From Sinonovacula constricta (taxonomy: Eukaryota > Mollusca > Bivalvia > Cardiida > Solecurtidae), in contig CM017561.1 of assembly GCA_007844125.1 (NCBI GenBank), forward strand, positions 30,038,389-30,102,388: a stretch of DNA of 64,000 nt, written 5' to 3'. Position numbers and translations under genes: made by a program. Each line of letters starts with the position of its first letter. Within the stretch, counting starts at the first letter, position 1. Of the stretch, positions 48,601-59,140 are shown one piece after another. The notes beneath the pieces are model-generated. The model made no database searches. It saw only the letters and a list, made by a program, of their open reading frames with translations, and had not been told where the DNA came from.

Positions 48601-51600
48601 GACATAATAATGCAGGCGGTGTTTGTCGCGATTATTTTTAGCAAACAACCGCGATGCCGACAGTGCAGCACGCAAGCAGTGAAAGCTTCCGATATTGTCG
48701 CATGTAGTAAAAGCATTCGCAGCTGTTTGGTGAGATCATGTTTCAAGAAAAAAAATCGAGTATGCCAAAATCAACAATGCAGCTTACAATACCAAATTGA
48801 TGTAGAAGGCAATAAGAAACTAGAACTATCGCTGAATGCGATTCATACCCCCACCAATGTCCTTGACAAAGCTGGTACAAGGGTAAGATGGGTTCTGCAC
48901 ATTGCCCAGTTGGGGTGAACATTTCAGTCAAGTTTGAAGAAAATCCTTATATTAGTATAGAATTTATAGAGTGGACCTGACATATTGTCTAGTATTGATT
49001 ATAAGTAAATTAAGAGACTTAAAAAGGGGCATAACTTTGTCAAAATGCAATACAGAGTTATGAAACTTGACCTGCATAGCTAACTTGTGATACGTCATAT
49101 ACTTTTTAAGTTTGAAGCAAATACCTGTGCTTATTTCAGAAATAATCAAGTACATGTTAAAATATAAGAACATTTTCTAAGTCAATTTTGACCTTCAAGT
49201 GTGACCTGACCTTAAGCCGGCACAAAGGTAACATGGGTTCTGCACATAACCTTGTTGAGTTGAACATTTGAGTAAAGTTTGAAAAAAATTTTCATTAGTA
49301 TAGGATTCATAGAGCGGACACGACATATTGTCTAATACTTGATTGTATGTAAATTTGAAGACTTAAAAGGGACATAACTTTGTCAAAATGCAATACAGAG
49401 TTATGAAACTTGACCTGCATATCCTAAATGTGACACTTCATATATATTTTAAGTTTCAAGCAAATACTTTTTCCAGTTTCAGAAATATTCAAATACATGT
49501 TAAAATTAAAGAATATTGTCTAAGTCAATTTTTTTACCTTCAAGTGTGACCTTGACCTTAAGCCGGCAAAAGAGTAACATGGGTTCTGCACATCCCCTTG
49601 TTGAGGTGAACATTTGAGCCAAGATTAAAGAAAATCTTTCAATTAGTGTAGGACTTACAGAGCGGACACGACATAATGTCTAATATTTGATTGTTTGATA
49701 TTTGACCTTCAATTGTGACCTTGACCTTGAGCTGACACATGGGCAACATGGCTTCTGCACATCCCCTTGTTGAGGTGAACATTTCAGCCAAGTTTGAAGA
49801 AAATCCTTTAACTGGTATAGGATTTATAGAGCGGACACGAAAATGGAGACGGACGGACCGACCGACCGACGGACTGACGGACCGACGGACGGACGGACGG
49901 ACAAAGCGAATCCATTAAAGCCCCCCCCACACACATTTTGTTGTGGGGGTATAATAAAGCAAATTAGCTGGTGGTCTGGTTGCCTGAATATTTATCTTCT
50001 TGTTTAAAGCACTTGCTCTCTGCGACACCTTGGATGTCTCGTGTAAGTGATCTTTCTTGTTGTCGCCACACTGGAGAGCGCTGCCTCTTATAGAACGTCA
50101 ATTTTAAATGGGGATGATAGTCTAGCAGTCAATAACAGAAATTCGCAGCTATTCGCTGAAACCTTTTTCCCAGAGAATCGAGTATGCCGCAGTTCAAAGT
50201 GTAGGTTGCAATTATAATGAGTGTAGCAGATAGTTCTAGCAATTTGCAGCTGTTTGGTGAGGACTTATTAAACTAAAGAAACCGAGTATGCCGATGCTAA
50301 GTATGCAGCATGCAATAACAAAACGATGTAGCAGACAACAAGGAAGAACGCAAAATAGTCGATAGTGTAGCTCCCATCTTCATAGCACAGTTATCGTTCT
50401 TACTCTCACCGACAGAGTAAAGGAGTGTCTAGTTTCTAGGATATTCTTGTTTAAAACGCATGCTCTATGCGTCGCATTGAGTGTCGCCCATTCGTGTTTT
50501 TTCTTCTATATATACTTATACCTTTTGAAGGGTTGTGTAATATTCAGGGATGCCAGCTCATGGCTAATGTTGTAGGTGTAAACAGAGGAGGCGTCAGACA
50601 AACCAAATATCGGATGAATCGCATCGTCTAAAAATGAAATAGTTTAATTAGAAAATATTGTATTTTCCATAACATTTTGGCATTTAAATAAATAAAAAAC
50701 ATATATTGAACAGATAAACAAATCTTTACTTTTATCTAAGACATTTTTTATTTTGTACATCGTGTATTTATTCCCTCTGTTAATTAATAAAGGTACGTTA
50801 CTCTTACTATTTGAATTTCACCTTTTTATCTCCCTTTTGGGAAGATATGTGGTATATAGTTAATGAAGAAGAAAATAGATTTTTTAAACTTTTAAATTTT
50901 TTTGGAACACTCATGACTGCAACATGCTAATAAATTGTAACATATTGATTGATATAGGAATGAAAGTGCTTGAGCGTAACTTTAAAAATAAGCAAATTAA
51001 AAACAATATTAAGAATACTTATTGCTTAAAGTATATGAAAATACCTTCCCACAAGTTATATAAATTTGTTTTAATTTCGAAAATATGGACTTATGATTTG
51101 TTATTTATCTCCTCTGATCCCACAGTCATTTATCTAAAACATTGACGCCAGTGGCATAGCCACTGTCGTTATATGGCTTTTAAGTAAACTTTGAAAAAAT
51201 TTTCTCAGAGAAAAAACACACAAGAATTTATACTATTTGGCGGCACTCTATAAATATTATTTAAAATGTTCATCTGTATGAAAACAAGGCCGCCAGGCGT
51301 GTTACTATGGTTTTTAGTAAAACTTTGAAAATCATCCCTTTAAACCCTGCAGGAGTGAAAGCCTTGATATGTGGGAGGACCTGTATTAAGAAATTTCACA
51401 GAATTTGATTTGTCAAAGCACCCAGTGCGGGGCCAGGCAGACAACAGTTCAGTGCCTTCGGCGCTTTGATTTTGGATTTTTGTTGATGATAATAAATATA
51501 TTATAAGATGAATATTGTGTTAAAAAATAAGTAAATTTAATCTTTTTAGTGCATTATTATGTTGGTGGTTTCATGTACGTTATGTGTTTAATGCAGACTA

Positions 51601-54600
51601 ATGCATTAACTAATAACGAATTGAATAATAGACACTCTTAACGTAAAGAAAAAATTGCGTTACCATGGATACCGATGTCGTTGCGAGGGTCATCAAAGCC
51701 TTGAAAGGAGAAATACTTCAGTGCCAGTGTGATGCTATCGTTCGGCATTCGCACATAGTAACCAATGCCGTCACGTCGTGCGTTGTAGTACTGTAGGAAA
51801 CATACATAAATAACCAAGGACTCTTAGTAGGCGTTGTATTACTGCAGGAAACAATAGCATAAGTAATATGTGGCCTTATGACGGGCGTTCTAGTAATGCA
51901 GGAAACAAAACATATGCAACCAGTGGCCTTATGACGGGCGTTGAAGTACTGCAGGAAACAAAACATAAGCAACCAGTGGCTTTATGTTGGGCATTGTATT
52001 ACTGCAGGAAACAAAACATAAGCAACCTATGGCCTTATGATTGGTGTTGTAGTAATGCAGGAAACAAAACATAAGCAACCAGTGGCTTTATGTTGGGCGT
52101 TGTAGTACTACAGGAAACAAAACATAAGCAACCAGTGGCCTTATGACGGGCGTTGAAGTACTGCAGGAAACAAAACATAAGCAACCAGTGGCTTTATGTT
52201 GGGCATTGTATTACTGCAGGAAACAAAACATAAGTAACCTGTGACCTTATGGCGGGCGTTGTAGTACTGCAGGAAACAAAACATAAGCAACCTGTGACCT
52301 TATGACGGGCGTTGTAGTACTGCAGGAAACAAAACATAAGCAACCAGTGGCCTTATGACGGGCGTTGAAGTACTGCAGGAAACAAAACATAAGCAACCTA
52401 TGGCCTTATGATTGGTGTTGTAGTAATGCAGGAAACAAAACATAAGCAACCTATGGCCTTATGGCGGGCGTTGTAGTACTACAGAAAATAAAACATATGC
52501 AAGCTGTGGCCTTATGACGAGTGTTGTAGTAATGCAGGAAACAAAACATAAGCAACCTATGGCCTTATGACGAGTGTTGTAGTAATGCAGGAAACAAAAC
52601 ATAAGCAACCAGTGGCTTTATGTTGGGCATTGTATTACTGCAGGAAACAAAACATAAGTAACCTGTGGCCTTATGACGAGTGTTGTAGTAATGCAGGAAA
52701 CAAAACATAAGCAACCTGTGACCTTATGACGGGCGTTGTAGTACTACAGAAAATAAAACATATGCAAGCTGTGGCCTTATGACGGGCGTTGTAGTAATAG
52801 AGGAAACAAAGCATAAGTTACCTGTGGCATTATGACGGGCGTTGTAGTAATACAGGAAACAAAACATAAGCAACCAATGGACCTATGACGGGCGTAGTTG
52901 TAATGCAGGAAACAAGACATAAGCAACCTGTGGCCTTATGACAGGCGTTGTAGTACTGCAGGAAACAAAACATAAGTAACCTGTGGCCTTATGACGAGTG
53001 TTGTAGTAATGCAGGAAACAAAACATAAGCAACCTGTGACCTTATGACGGGCGTTGTAGTACTACAGAAAATAAAACATAAGCAACCTATGGCCTTATGA
53101 CGGGCGTTGTAGTAATAGAGGAAACAAAGCATAAGTTACCTGTGGCATTATGACGGGCGTTGTAGTAATACAGGAAACAAAACATAAGCAACCAATGGAC
53201 CTATGACGGGCGTAGTTGTAATGCAGGAAACAAGACATAAGCAACCTGTGGCCTTATGACAGGCGTTGTAGTACTGCAGGAAACAAAGCATACATAACCT
53301 GTGGCCTTATGACGGGCTTGTATTAATGCAGGAAACAAAACATAAGTAACCTGTGGCCTTATGACGGGCGTTGTAGTACTGCTGGAAACAAAACATAAGT
53401 AACCTGTGGCCTTATGACGGGCGTTGTAGTAATGCAGGAAACAAAACATAAGTAACCTGTGACCTTATGACGGGCGTTGTAGTACTACAGAAAATAAAAC
53501 ATAAGCAACCTATGGCCTTATGACGGACGTTGTATTAAAGTAGGCAACAACACATAAGTAATCTTTGGCCTTATGACGGGCGTTGTAGTACTGCGGGAAA
53601 TAAAACATAAGAAACATGTGGCCTTATGACGGGCGTTGTAGTAATGCAGTAAACAAAACATAAGCAACCTATGGCCTTATGACGGGCGTTGTAGTAATAG
53701 AGGAAACAAAGCATAAGTTACCTGTGGCATTATGACGGGCGTTGTAGTAATACAGGAAACAAAACATAAGCAACCAATGGACCTATGACGGGCGTAGTTG
53801 TACTGCAGGAAACAAAACATAAGTAACCTGTGGCCTTATGACGGGCGTTGTAGTACTGCAGGAAACAAAACATAAGTAACCTGTGGCCTTATGACGAGTG
53901 TTGTAGTAATGCAGGAAACAAAACATAAGCAACCTGTGACCTTATGACGGGCGTTGTAGTACTACAGAAAATAAAACATATGCAAGCTGTGGCCTTATGA
54001 CGGGCGTTGTAGTAATAGAGGAAACAAAGCATAAGTTACCTGTGGCATTATGACGGGCGTTGTAGTAATACAGGAAACAAAACATAAGCAACCAATGGAC
54101 CTATGACGGGCGTAGTTGTAATGCAGGAAACAAGACATAAGCAACCTGTGGCCTTATGACAGGCGTTGTAGTACTGCAGGAAACAAAGCATACATAACCT
54201 GTGGCCTTATGACGGGCTTGTATTAATGCAGGAAACAAAACATAAGTAACCTGTGGCCTTATGACGGGCGTTGTAGTACTGCTGGAAACAAAACATAAGT
54301 AACCTGTGGCCTTATGACGGGCGTTGTAGTAATGCAGGAAACAAAACATAAGTAACCTGTGACCTTATGACGGGCGTTGTAGTACTACAGAAAATAAAAC
54401 ATAAGCAACCTATGGCCTTATGACGGACGTTGTATTAAAGTAGGCAACAACACATAAGTAATCTTTGGCCTTATGACGGGCGTTGTAGTACTGCGGGAAA
54501 TAAAACATAAGAAACATGTGGCCTTATGACGGGCGTTGTAGTAATGCAGTAAACAAAACATAAGCAACCTATGGCCTTATGACGGGCGTTGTAGTAATAG

Positions 54601-57600
54601 AGGAAACAAAGCATAAGTTACCTGTGGCATTATGACGGGCGTTGTAGTAATACAGGAAACAAAACATAAGCAACCAATGGACCTATGACGGGCGTAGTTG
54701 TACTGCAGGAAACAAAACATAAGTAACCTGTGGCCTTATGACGGGCGTTGTAGTACTGCAGGAAACAAAACATAAGTAACCTGTGGCCTTATGACGGGCG
54801 TTGTAGTACTGCTGGAAACAAAACATAAGCAACCTGTGGCCTTATGACGGGCGTTGTAGTAATGCAGGAAAAAAAACATAAGTAACCTGTGACCTTATGA
54901 CGGGCGTTGTAGTACTACAGAAAATAAAACATAAGCAACCTATGGCCTTATGACGGACGTTGTATTAAAGTAGGCAACAAAACATAAGTAATCTTTGGCC
55001 TTATGACGGGCGTTGTAGTACTGCGGAAAATAAAACATAATTAACATGTGGCCTTATGACGGGCGTTGTAGTAATGCAGGAAACAAAACATAAGTGACCT
55101 GTGGCCTTATGATGGGCGTTGTAGTAATGCAGGAAACAAAATATAAGTAACCTGTGACCTTATGATGGGCGTTGTAGTAATGCAGGAAACAAAACATAAG
55201 TAACCTGTGGCCTTATGATGGGCGTTGTAGTAATGCAGGAAACAAAACATAAGTAACCTGTGGTCTTATGACGGGCGCTGTACTACTGCAGGAAATAAAA
55301 CATAAGCAACCTGTGGCATTTTGACGGGCGTTGTACTACTGCAGGAAACAAAACCTAAGCAACCTGTGGCCTTATGATGGGCGTTGTAGTACTGCAGGAA
55401 ACAAAACATAAGCAACCTGTGACCTTATGACGGGCGTTGGAGTACTGCAGGAGACAAAACATAAGTAACCTGTGATTTTATGATTGGCGTTGTAGTAATG
55501 CAGGAAACAAAACATAAGTAACCTGTGGCCATATGATGGGCGTGGAAGTAATGCAAGAAACAAAACATAAGTAACCTGTGGCCTTATGATGGGCGTTGTA
55601 GTAATGCAGGAAACAAAACATAAGTTACATGTGGCCTTATGACGGGCGTTGTACTACTGCAGGAAATTAAACATAAGCAACCTGTGGCCTTATGACGGGC
55701 GTTGTACTACTGCAGGAAATTAAACATAAGTAACCTGTGGCTTTTTGACGGGCGTTGTACTACTGCAGGAAACAAAACATAAGCAACCTATGGCCTTATG
55801 ACGGGCGGTGTAGTACTGCATGAAATAAAACATCAATAACCGATGACCTCCTAGCGGGCGTTGTAGTACTGCATGAAACAATACATAAGAAAACCAAGGC
55901 AATTAGCGGGCATTTTAGTACGGCAGGAAATAAAACATGAATAAATAACGGTCTCATATCGGGCGATGTAGTATTGCATGAAACAAACTTAAGTAACCAA
56001 TGACTCCTAGCGGGCGTTGTAGTACTGCAAGAAATGTAACATAAATAAACAATGGCCTCTTGGAATAAATTTTACAAAAAGCCTAATTTGAGAATCATTG
56101 AAAACAAAAGGCCTAACGATGAAAATAAATTTAAAATAGCTTGTGACATACCTTTTTAAACAAAATGAAAGCTTGATTTTAATTTGTAGACAGTAAAATT
56201 AATCAATTTGGAAGTAGTTTTTCTATATTAATGGAGTAAATAAACGGCATTCACCCAACACATCATAATAACGACGTTTCTAGAATATACGCGTTTTTCT
56301 TGCGTTACGTGTGCAAACAAAGTGCCAGTCTCAGAATGCCAACTTCAAAGTGTCAGTTTCAGAATGCCGGCTTTAAAGTGTCAGACTTAGAATGCCAGCT
56401 TCAAAGTGTCAGACTCAGAATGCCAGTTACAAAGTGCTAGACTCAGGAGTCCTGCTTCAAAGTGCCAGACTCAGAATGTCGGCTTCAAAGTGCCAGCTTC
56501 AGACTGCCAGCGCCAAAGTGCCAGTCTCAGATTGCAGGCTTCAAAGTGCCAGCTTCAGATTGCCGGCTTCAAAGTGCCAGACACAGAAAGCCAGCTTCAA
56601 TGTGCCAGACACAGATTGCCGGCTTCAAAGTGCCAGACTCAGAAAGCCAGCTTCAATGTGCCAGACCCAGAATGCCAGCTTCAATGTGCCTCTCCCACAA
56701 TGCCAGGTTCATAGTGTCAGACTCAGAATGCCGGCTTCAAAGTGTCAGACCCAGAATGCCGGCTTCAAAGTGTCAGACCCAGAATGCCGGCTTCAAAGTG
56801 TTAGACCCAGAATGCCGGCTTCAAAGTGTCAGACCCAGAATGCCGGCTTCAAAGTCCCAGTCTCGCAATGCCAGCTTCAAAGTGCCTGTCTTAGAATGCC
56901 AGCTTTAAAGTGTCAGACTAACCACGCCTGCTTCAAAGTGCCAGAAACAAAGATTCAGATGCGTCTTAATTGAACATTATTCGGACGACGCCATAATGTC
57001 CTTGGTTGCTTGGTTGCAATATCCAATTTACTTGAAAACAAAACTTACTTTAAATCTTAATCTGCTAACTTTATGATTATGCAAAAAAGCGTAACTCGAG
57101 ATAAACCAGTTTATTCTGAGAGCTGTATGATCAGAATCCGTGAATTTGCTGCGAAGCGTCCATTGAAACAAGTTCATTTATATATGCTTGTAGTGGTGAG
57201 CAGATAACTTAAAAATAGTACAGGTAATTTCAATTGTAACAAATGAGTTTAAAATAAATTACCCCGGCGACAGCGTAGTTAATTTTCGACTCTAGTGTTG
57301 GGATGGAATAAACGGCAAACTCTCCCTGAGATGGTGGGTAGGGTGGCACCTCTCTGCCTGGAGCATTATTAATATTATAAAGCTTGATATTTATAAAATA
57401 GTAGTATAGGTTATCAATAAAGCATTCATCTAATTGACACTGGATCGTCTTAATAACATAACGATATTAATTAGTAGTGACCTTAGTCGCCGACTTTCTT
57501 TTCATGGCCCTTCAACGCGTGGGTTCGAGGCCCAGGCTGGGCGAGAACTTTTAAGCGATGAGCTCTTCTAGCTGACGTGCAGGACACCGGTGGCTCTGCT

Positions 57601-59140
57601 AAGACATTTGTCTGGGAGGGATTTTTGCCCAACAAATAATATTTAGACGTCGCAATGTGATTGTTGTATCTCTTCATTGAATGTCAAAAAGCTAAACAAC
57701 GAAGGCAAGTAAAAGGGCTTTCGTATCATATATATAGCACAAATAGGTACTTACCTTGAACTACTTAGATTTATGTTTTGGGGGTTTATCGTCCGACTAA
57801 CATTATTTCAGTTATCTGGAGACTGTGTTCGCTTTAAGCAGATATAGGGCGGTCTTTACTGTGTATAGAATGCCGTGAACACCTGACATGATACCACACC
57901 AAGTCACAGTATCCTGACATTGGGCCAGTCAGCAGTGGAAATACCGATATATGTGCTTGAGCGTAAGCAAAGGCGCTATATCACTACCACTTTAACGACT
58001 TTGGTATATCGCGGCCCGGGGATCGAACCCGGGGCCTCCCGTACCCGTAGCTGATGCATTAGCGATTACGCTACCAGGTCTGGTGCTTATGTTAAATGTT
58101 TTTCACTAAGATATCTAGAACTAAGTAGTTAACCACGAAGAAATCTAAGCATAAAGCAAGCTATCGTGTATCAATACTACGAAAAAGAGACATACTTGCA
58201 TCCCAGCCTTCCAGCATCAGGTGTTTCAAAGTCCTGGAACCTCTGCTTACGAGTTCACTGAAATTGCGCCGGTCAGAGCCGAATGAAAATATCTGCAATA
58301 AGAAAGAAAATATTGGTGCAGGTGAAGTCATAGTCATCGTGACCGAGCAGTTAGAGACATCGGCATTCACTTCTCAGACCCTGGTCGCTTGTGTTTAAGT
58401 CTCGGTCGGGAAAATAACTTTCATGTGAGGAGGACTTTCAGTATATCTATGGTGCGCCGGTGGGTCTACCGAGACATTTGTCTTCGTCTTTAAACACTTA
58501 TAGATTGACCTCGCAAATATATTCATAATTGTGTCGGTGCGAGCAACAAAAAATAATATCAAAGTCGTCCGGATTGTAGCAATATATTTTTGGCAGCAAA
58601 ATCAGCAGTCAACAGAACTACAACTGGCGTAAAATGGATATGCGCTTGCCAATTTGCAGTAGGGTCTTTTTCCGATTACTGGACACAATAACCGACATTA
58701 CATTTTTGTGCTTAGCTTCTAATCTGGTTGCAAAATTTGTAATATTAAGGTATTTTCATTTCATATAAACTGCGAAGATATTGAAAAAGTACATTGCTTT
58801 GTGTTGCTTGTACGTTTTTGTTTTTTTTCGTCAAAAATGACAAAACTTTAAAGTTTTTTACATTTTTGACAAAAATCATGAACGATTGATACCTTGATTT
58901 GCTGAGCTAGAAATCTCTACACAGAAGCGGGACTAGAGACATACATTGGCATAAGTCTTACCTGGGCCGTTATAAGCGCCAACTTGATTACTTGAAAGAT
59001 CAGGTGTATAACGTGTACCAGGTGAAAATTGCAGCTGCCAGTGTTAGATTTATATTTGAAGGCGGAATAGAAGTAGAACTTCAACAAGTGACGTAACTGT
59101 GCAGTCTGCTTTCTGTATTCCCCGTTCTTCGAAGTAATTC
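39108..59140 (-). CDS. Trpml: Mucolipin (TRPML) family cation channel, gene 2, lacks first coding exon (beyond window)
   Basis: Exons in transcript order: 59140-58962, 58292-58196, 57357-57263, 51790-51664, 50627-50522, 47288-47198, 45435-45336, 44139-44027, 43501-43325, 42244-42131, 40499-40377, 39976-39761, 39455-39108. They total 1886 bp, 627 codons after a two-base carry-in, with no internal stop. The exon-phase pattern is identical to gene 1, so this is a tandem paralogue. All channel landmarks are present: S1, one luminal Cys pair, S5 with LSPYHVK, filter NGDE, S6, Cys-rich tail. The start codon exon is not in the window; block homology near 63870-63960 places it just past 64000. Introns are longer than in gene 1 because of minisatellites. 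Confidence 0.92.
39585..39670. repeat. (AAT)n microsatellite, intron 13 of gene 2
   Basis: About 28 uninterrupted AAT units between the last two exons. Gene 1 intron 13 has none; its AAT tract is past the stop codon. Confidence 0.97.
39761..39976 (-). CDS. Trpml: Trpml gene 2, exon 13 (pore and S6)
   Basis: 216 bp. The pore reads FETPAACAETLLSIVNGDEI; S6 contains TYVAVFTIVVINLLIAIFM and ends SAYESIR. The NGDE filter is one residue from the vertebrate NGDD. Donor ATTCGG|GTAAAA. Confidence 0.95.
40225..40330 (-). repeat. tRNA-like SINE fragment, intron 12 of gene 2
   Basis: The minus strand reads gcccgtaagttagtggtagagctacatgctt (A-box region) and gtgggttgtagtcccg (degenerate B box). It is orthologous to 9515-9600. 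Confidence 0.6.
40377..40499 (-). CDS. Trpml: Trpml gene 2, exon 12 (S5)
   Basis: 123 bp: LLFSTLYKAAFDVLAYLICV, then VLFVGFWVCGYVVLSPYHVK at the end. Acceptor tttccag|TTA, donor CAAG|GTAAGA. It differs from gene 1 at only four of 41 residues by hand count. Confidence 0.95.
41280..41640. repeat. 47-bp minisatellite, intron 11 of gene 2
   Basis: About 7.5 units of cgctaacttaccctggccataatgtaatcaactattgtgttaaata. Spacing measured between cgctacc at 41320 and 41367 is 47. Each unit holds a minus-strand GCCAGGGTAAGTTAGCG, a donor-like string. There is no counterpart in gene 1 intron 11. Confidence 0.9.
42131..42244 (-). CDS. Trpml: Trpml gene 2, exon 11 (S3-S4)
   Basis: 114 bp: ASGWVLSDIDEHSVRLSVGG then LLAWLSLLRFFKFHIKFH. 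Acceptor catttttag|GCC, donor TTCCAT|GTAAGT. Confidence 0.9.
43140..43260. repeat. (TA)n and (TTTA)n microsatellites
   Basis: tatatata followed by attatttatttattta, in intron 10 of gene 2 next to exon 10. Confidence 0.9.
43325..43501 (-). CDS. Trpml: Trpml gene 2, exon 10 (S2-S3 linker and S3)
   Basis: 177 bp, two codons shorter than gene 1: KTWLYMNKYFSTFYEITDEN through FRFLKLWDFCQLVADGLTA. Acceptor cttgcag|AAA, donor CTAGCA|GTAAGT. Confidence 0.88.
44027..44139 (-). CDS. Trpml: Trpml gene 2, exon 9 (S2)
   Basis: 113 bp: WIFEQTSKTLGEAVFAISLI then SALLTGANIVFSIYLAV. Acceptor atcttccag|AC, donor GCAGTT|GTATGT. Confidence 0.86.
44455..44670. repeat. ~36-bp minisatellite, intron 8 of gene 2
   Basis: About six units of gcgtatctatgagtgtaccgctagatgcgtaaaatg. 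Gene 1 has a single copy of the core (tcgtatctatgagtgtaccgc) at 16242-16263. Confidence 0.9.
45070..45335. repeat. Splice-donor minisatellite, gene 2 intron 8
   Basis: About seven units of about 38 bp carrying versions of the exon 8 donor, as in gene 1, so the array began before the duplication. Confidence 0.88.
45336..45435 (-). CDS. Trpml: Trpml gene 2, exon 8 (luminal loop)
   Basis: 100 bp: IRFEDLDNNGQVVVDLHTVT then SSIPCSSMNISAN plus one base. The donor CCAACG|GTAATT is reiterated downstream (45070-45335), as in gene 1. Confidence 0.92.
47198..47288 (-). CDS. Trpml: Trpml gene 2, exon 7 (luminal loop)
   Basis: 91 bp: LLDLRILFQLHSVRIFVKNN then AARCLLIKGF. The conserved Cys is kept. Acceptor tttgcag|A, donor GGATTT|GTAAGT. 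Confidence 0.9.
48590..49960. repeat. Dispersed repeats in intron 6 of gene 2
   Basis: R2 lies at 48590-48780. A unit of about 330 bp then recurs three times from about 48890 (ggttctgcacat..ttgaggtgaacatt..gagcggacacgac; cagagttatgaaacttgacctgc). It ends in a GGAC/GACC run (49847-49902) and a hairpin ccccccccacacacattttgttgtggggg (49921-49949). Confidence 0.75.
50060..50360. repeat. Dispersed repeat R2, tandem pair
   Basis: Two diverged subunits containing gcagctattcgctgaaacc / gcagctgtttggtgaggac and gagtatgccg. Confidence 0.65.
50522..50627 (-). CDS. Trpml: Trpml gene 2, exon 6 (luminal loop)
   Basis: 106 bp with the same phases as gene 1. It reads DAIHPIFGLSDASSVYTYNI then SHELASLNITQPFK, and both sequons are kept. 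Acceptor catttttag|AC, donor AAAAG|GTATAA. Confidence 0.88.
51664..51790 (-). CDS. Trpml: Trpml gene 2, exon 5 (luminal loop; source of the 53-bp array)
   Basis: 127 bp: YYNARRDGIGYYVRMPNDSI, TLALKYFSFQ, GFDDPRNDIGIH plus one base. Acceptor tttcctacag|TACTAC, donor CATG|GTAACG. About 80 near copies of the acceptor plus the first 35 or so exon bases lie directly upstream in the intron. Confidence 0.92.
51791..56060. repeat. 53-bp splice-acceptor minisatellite, ~80 copies, intron 4 of gene 2
   Basis: The plus-strand unit is gcgttgtagtactgcaggaa + acaaaacataagcaacctgtg + gccttatgacgg (53 bp; spacing 52261 to 52314). On the minus strand each unit is a pyrimidine tract with CAG (tgttttgtttcctgcag) followed by a copy of the first 35 or so bases of exon 5 (TACTACAACGCCCGTCATAA). 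The last unit is the real exon 5 junction at 51790. The array decays towards 56060. Confidence 0.95.
52980..54800. repeat. 900-bp higher-order duplication inside the 53-bp array
   Basis: 53101-53880 and 54001-54780 are identical line by line where I compared them, offset exactly 900 bp (17 units minus one base). Partial similarity extends further on both sides, and a third part-copy appears near 54800-54990. Confidence 0.9.
56322..56955. repeat. 28-bp minisatellite, intron 4 of gene 2
   Basis: About 22 units of agtgccagactcagaatgcc + ggcttcaa. Spacing measured between 56741 and 56769 is 28. It is absent from intron 4 of gene 1. The ORFs of up to 193 codons across it come from a unit length of 1 mod 3 with few stops. 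Confidence 0.93.
57263..57357 (-). CDS. Trpml: Trpml gene 2, exon 4 (luminal loop)
   Basis: 95 bp: REVPPYPPSQGEFAVYSIPT then LESKINYAVAG. Acceptor gctccag|GC, donor CCGGG|GTAATT. The next exon lies 5.5 kb away across the 28-bp and 53-bp arrays. Confidence 0.9.
57470..57690 (+). repeat. SINE-like element, intron 3 of gene 2
   Basis: gcgtgggttcgaggcccaggctgggcga (B-box-like) and gagctcttctagctgac. It is orthologous to 25630-25875. Confidence 0.65.
57775..58083 (-). repeat. tRNA-derived SINE, near full length
   Basis: On the minus strand: a tRNA head with acctggtagcgtaatcgctaa (A box) and gggttcgatcccc (B box), a body of about 200 bp, and a tail ccagataactgaaataatgttagtcggac. It sits in intron 3 of gene 2 only. 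Gene 1 lacks it there, so it postdates the duplication. Confidence 0.8.
58196..58292 (-). CDS. Trpml: Trpml gene 2, exon 3
   Basis: 97 bp: IFSFGSDRRNFSELVSRGSR then TLKHLMLEGWDA plus one base. Acceptor attgcag|ATA, donor GCAA|GTATGT, the same as gene 1. Confidence 0.9.
58325..58510 (+). repeat. tRNA-headed SINE, intron 2 of gene 2
   Basis: Orthologous to 26105-26290: tcgtgaccgagcagttagag, with a decayed B box (gtgtttaagtctcgg). Confidence 0.7.
58962..59140 (-). CDS. Trpml: Trpml gene 2, exon 2 (N-terminus and S1)
   Basis: 179 bp. Two bases complete a codon begun in exon 1; it then reads ITSKNGEYRKQTAQLRHLLK and ends HLIFQVIKLALITAQ (S1 start). Acceptor tattgcag|GA, donor CAG|GTAAGA. It is one codon longer than gene 1 in the middle and one shorter near the 5' end by alignment. 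Confidence 0.88.

Noticed and set aside
53201..54349. Two identical 82-codon ORFs on the minus strand
   Set aside because: They are the 53-bp repeat read through three frames; identity reflects the 900-bp duplication, not a protein.
51791..56060. CRISPR-like array
   Set aside because: Units are contiguous with no unique spacers, the genome is eukaryotic, and the unit is an exon-intron junction.
58010..58083. Functional tRNA gene
   Set aside because: A and B boxes are present but the sequence continues into a SINE body, and no intact acceptor stem can be drawn.
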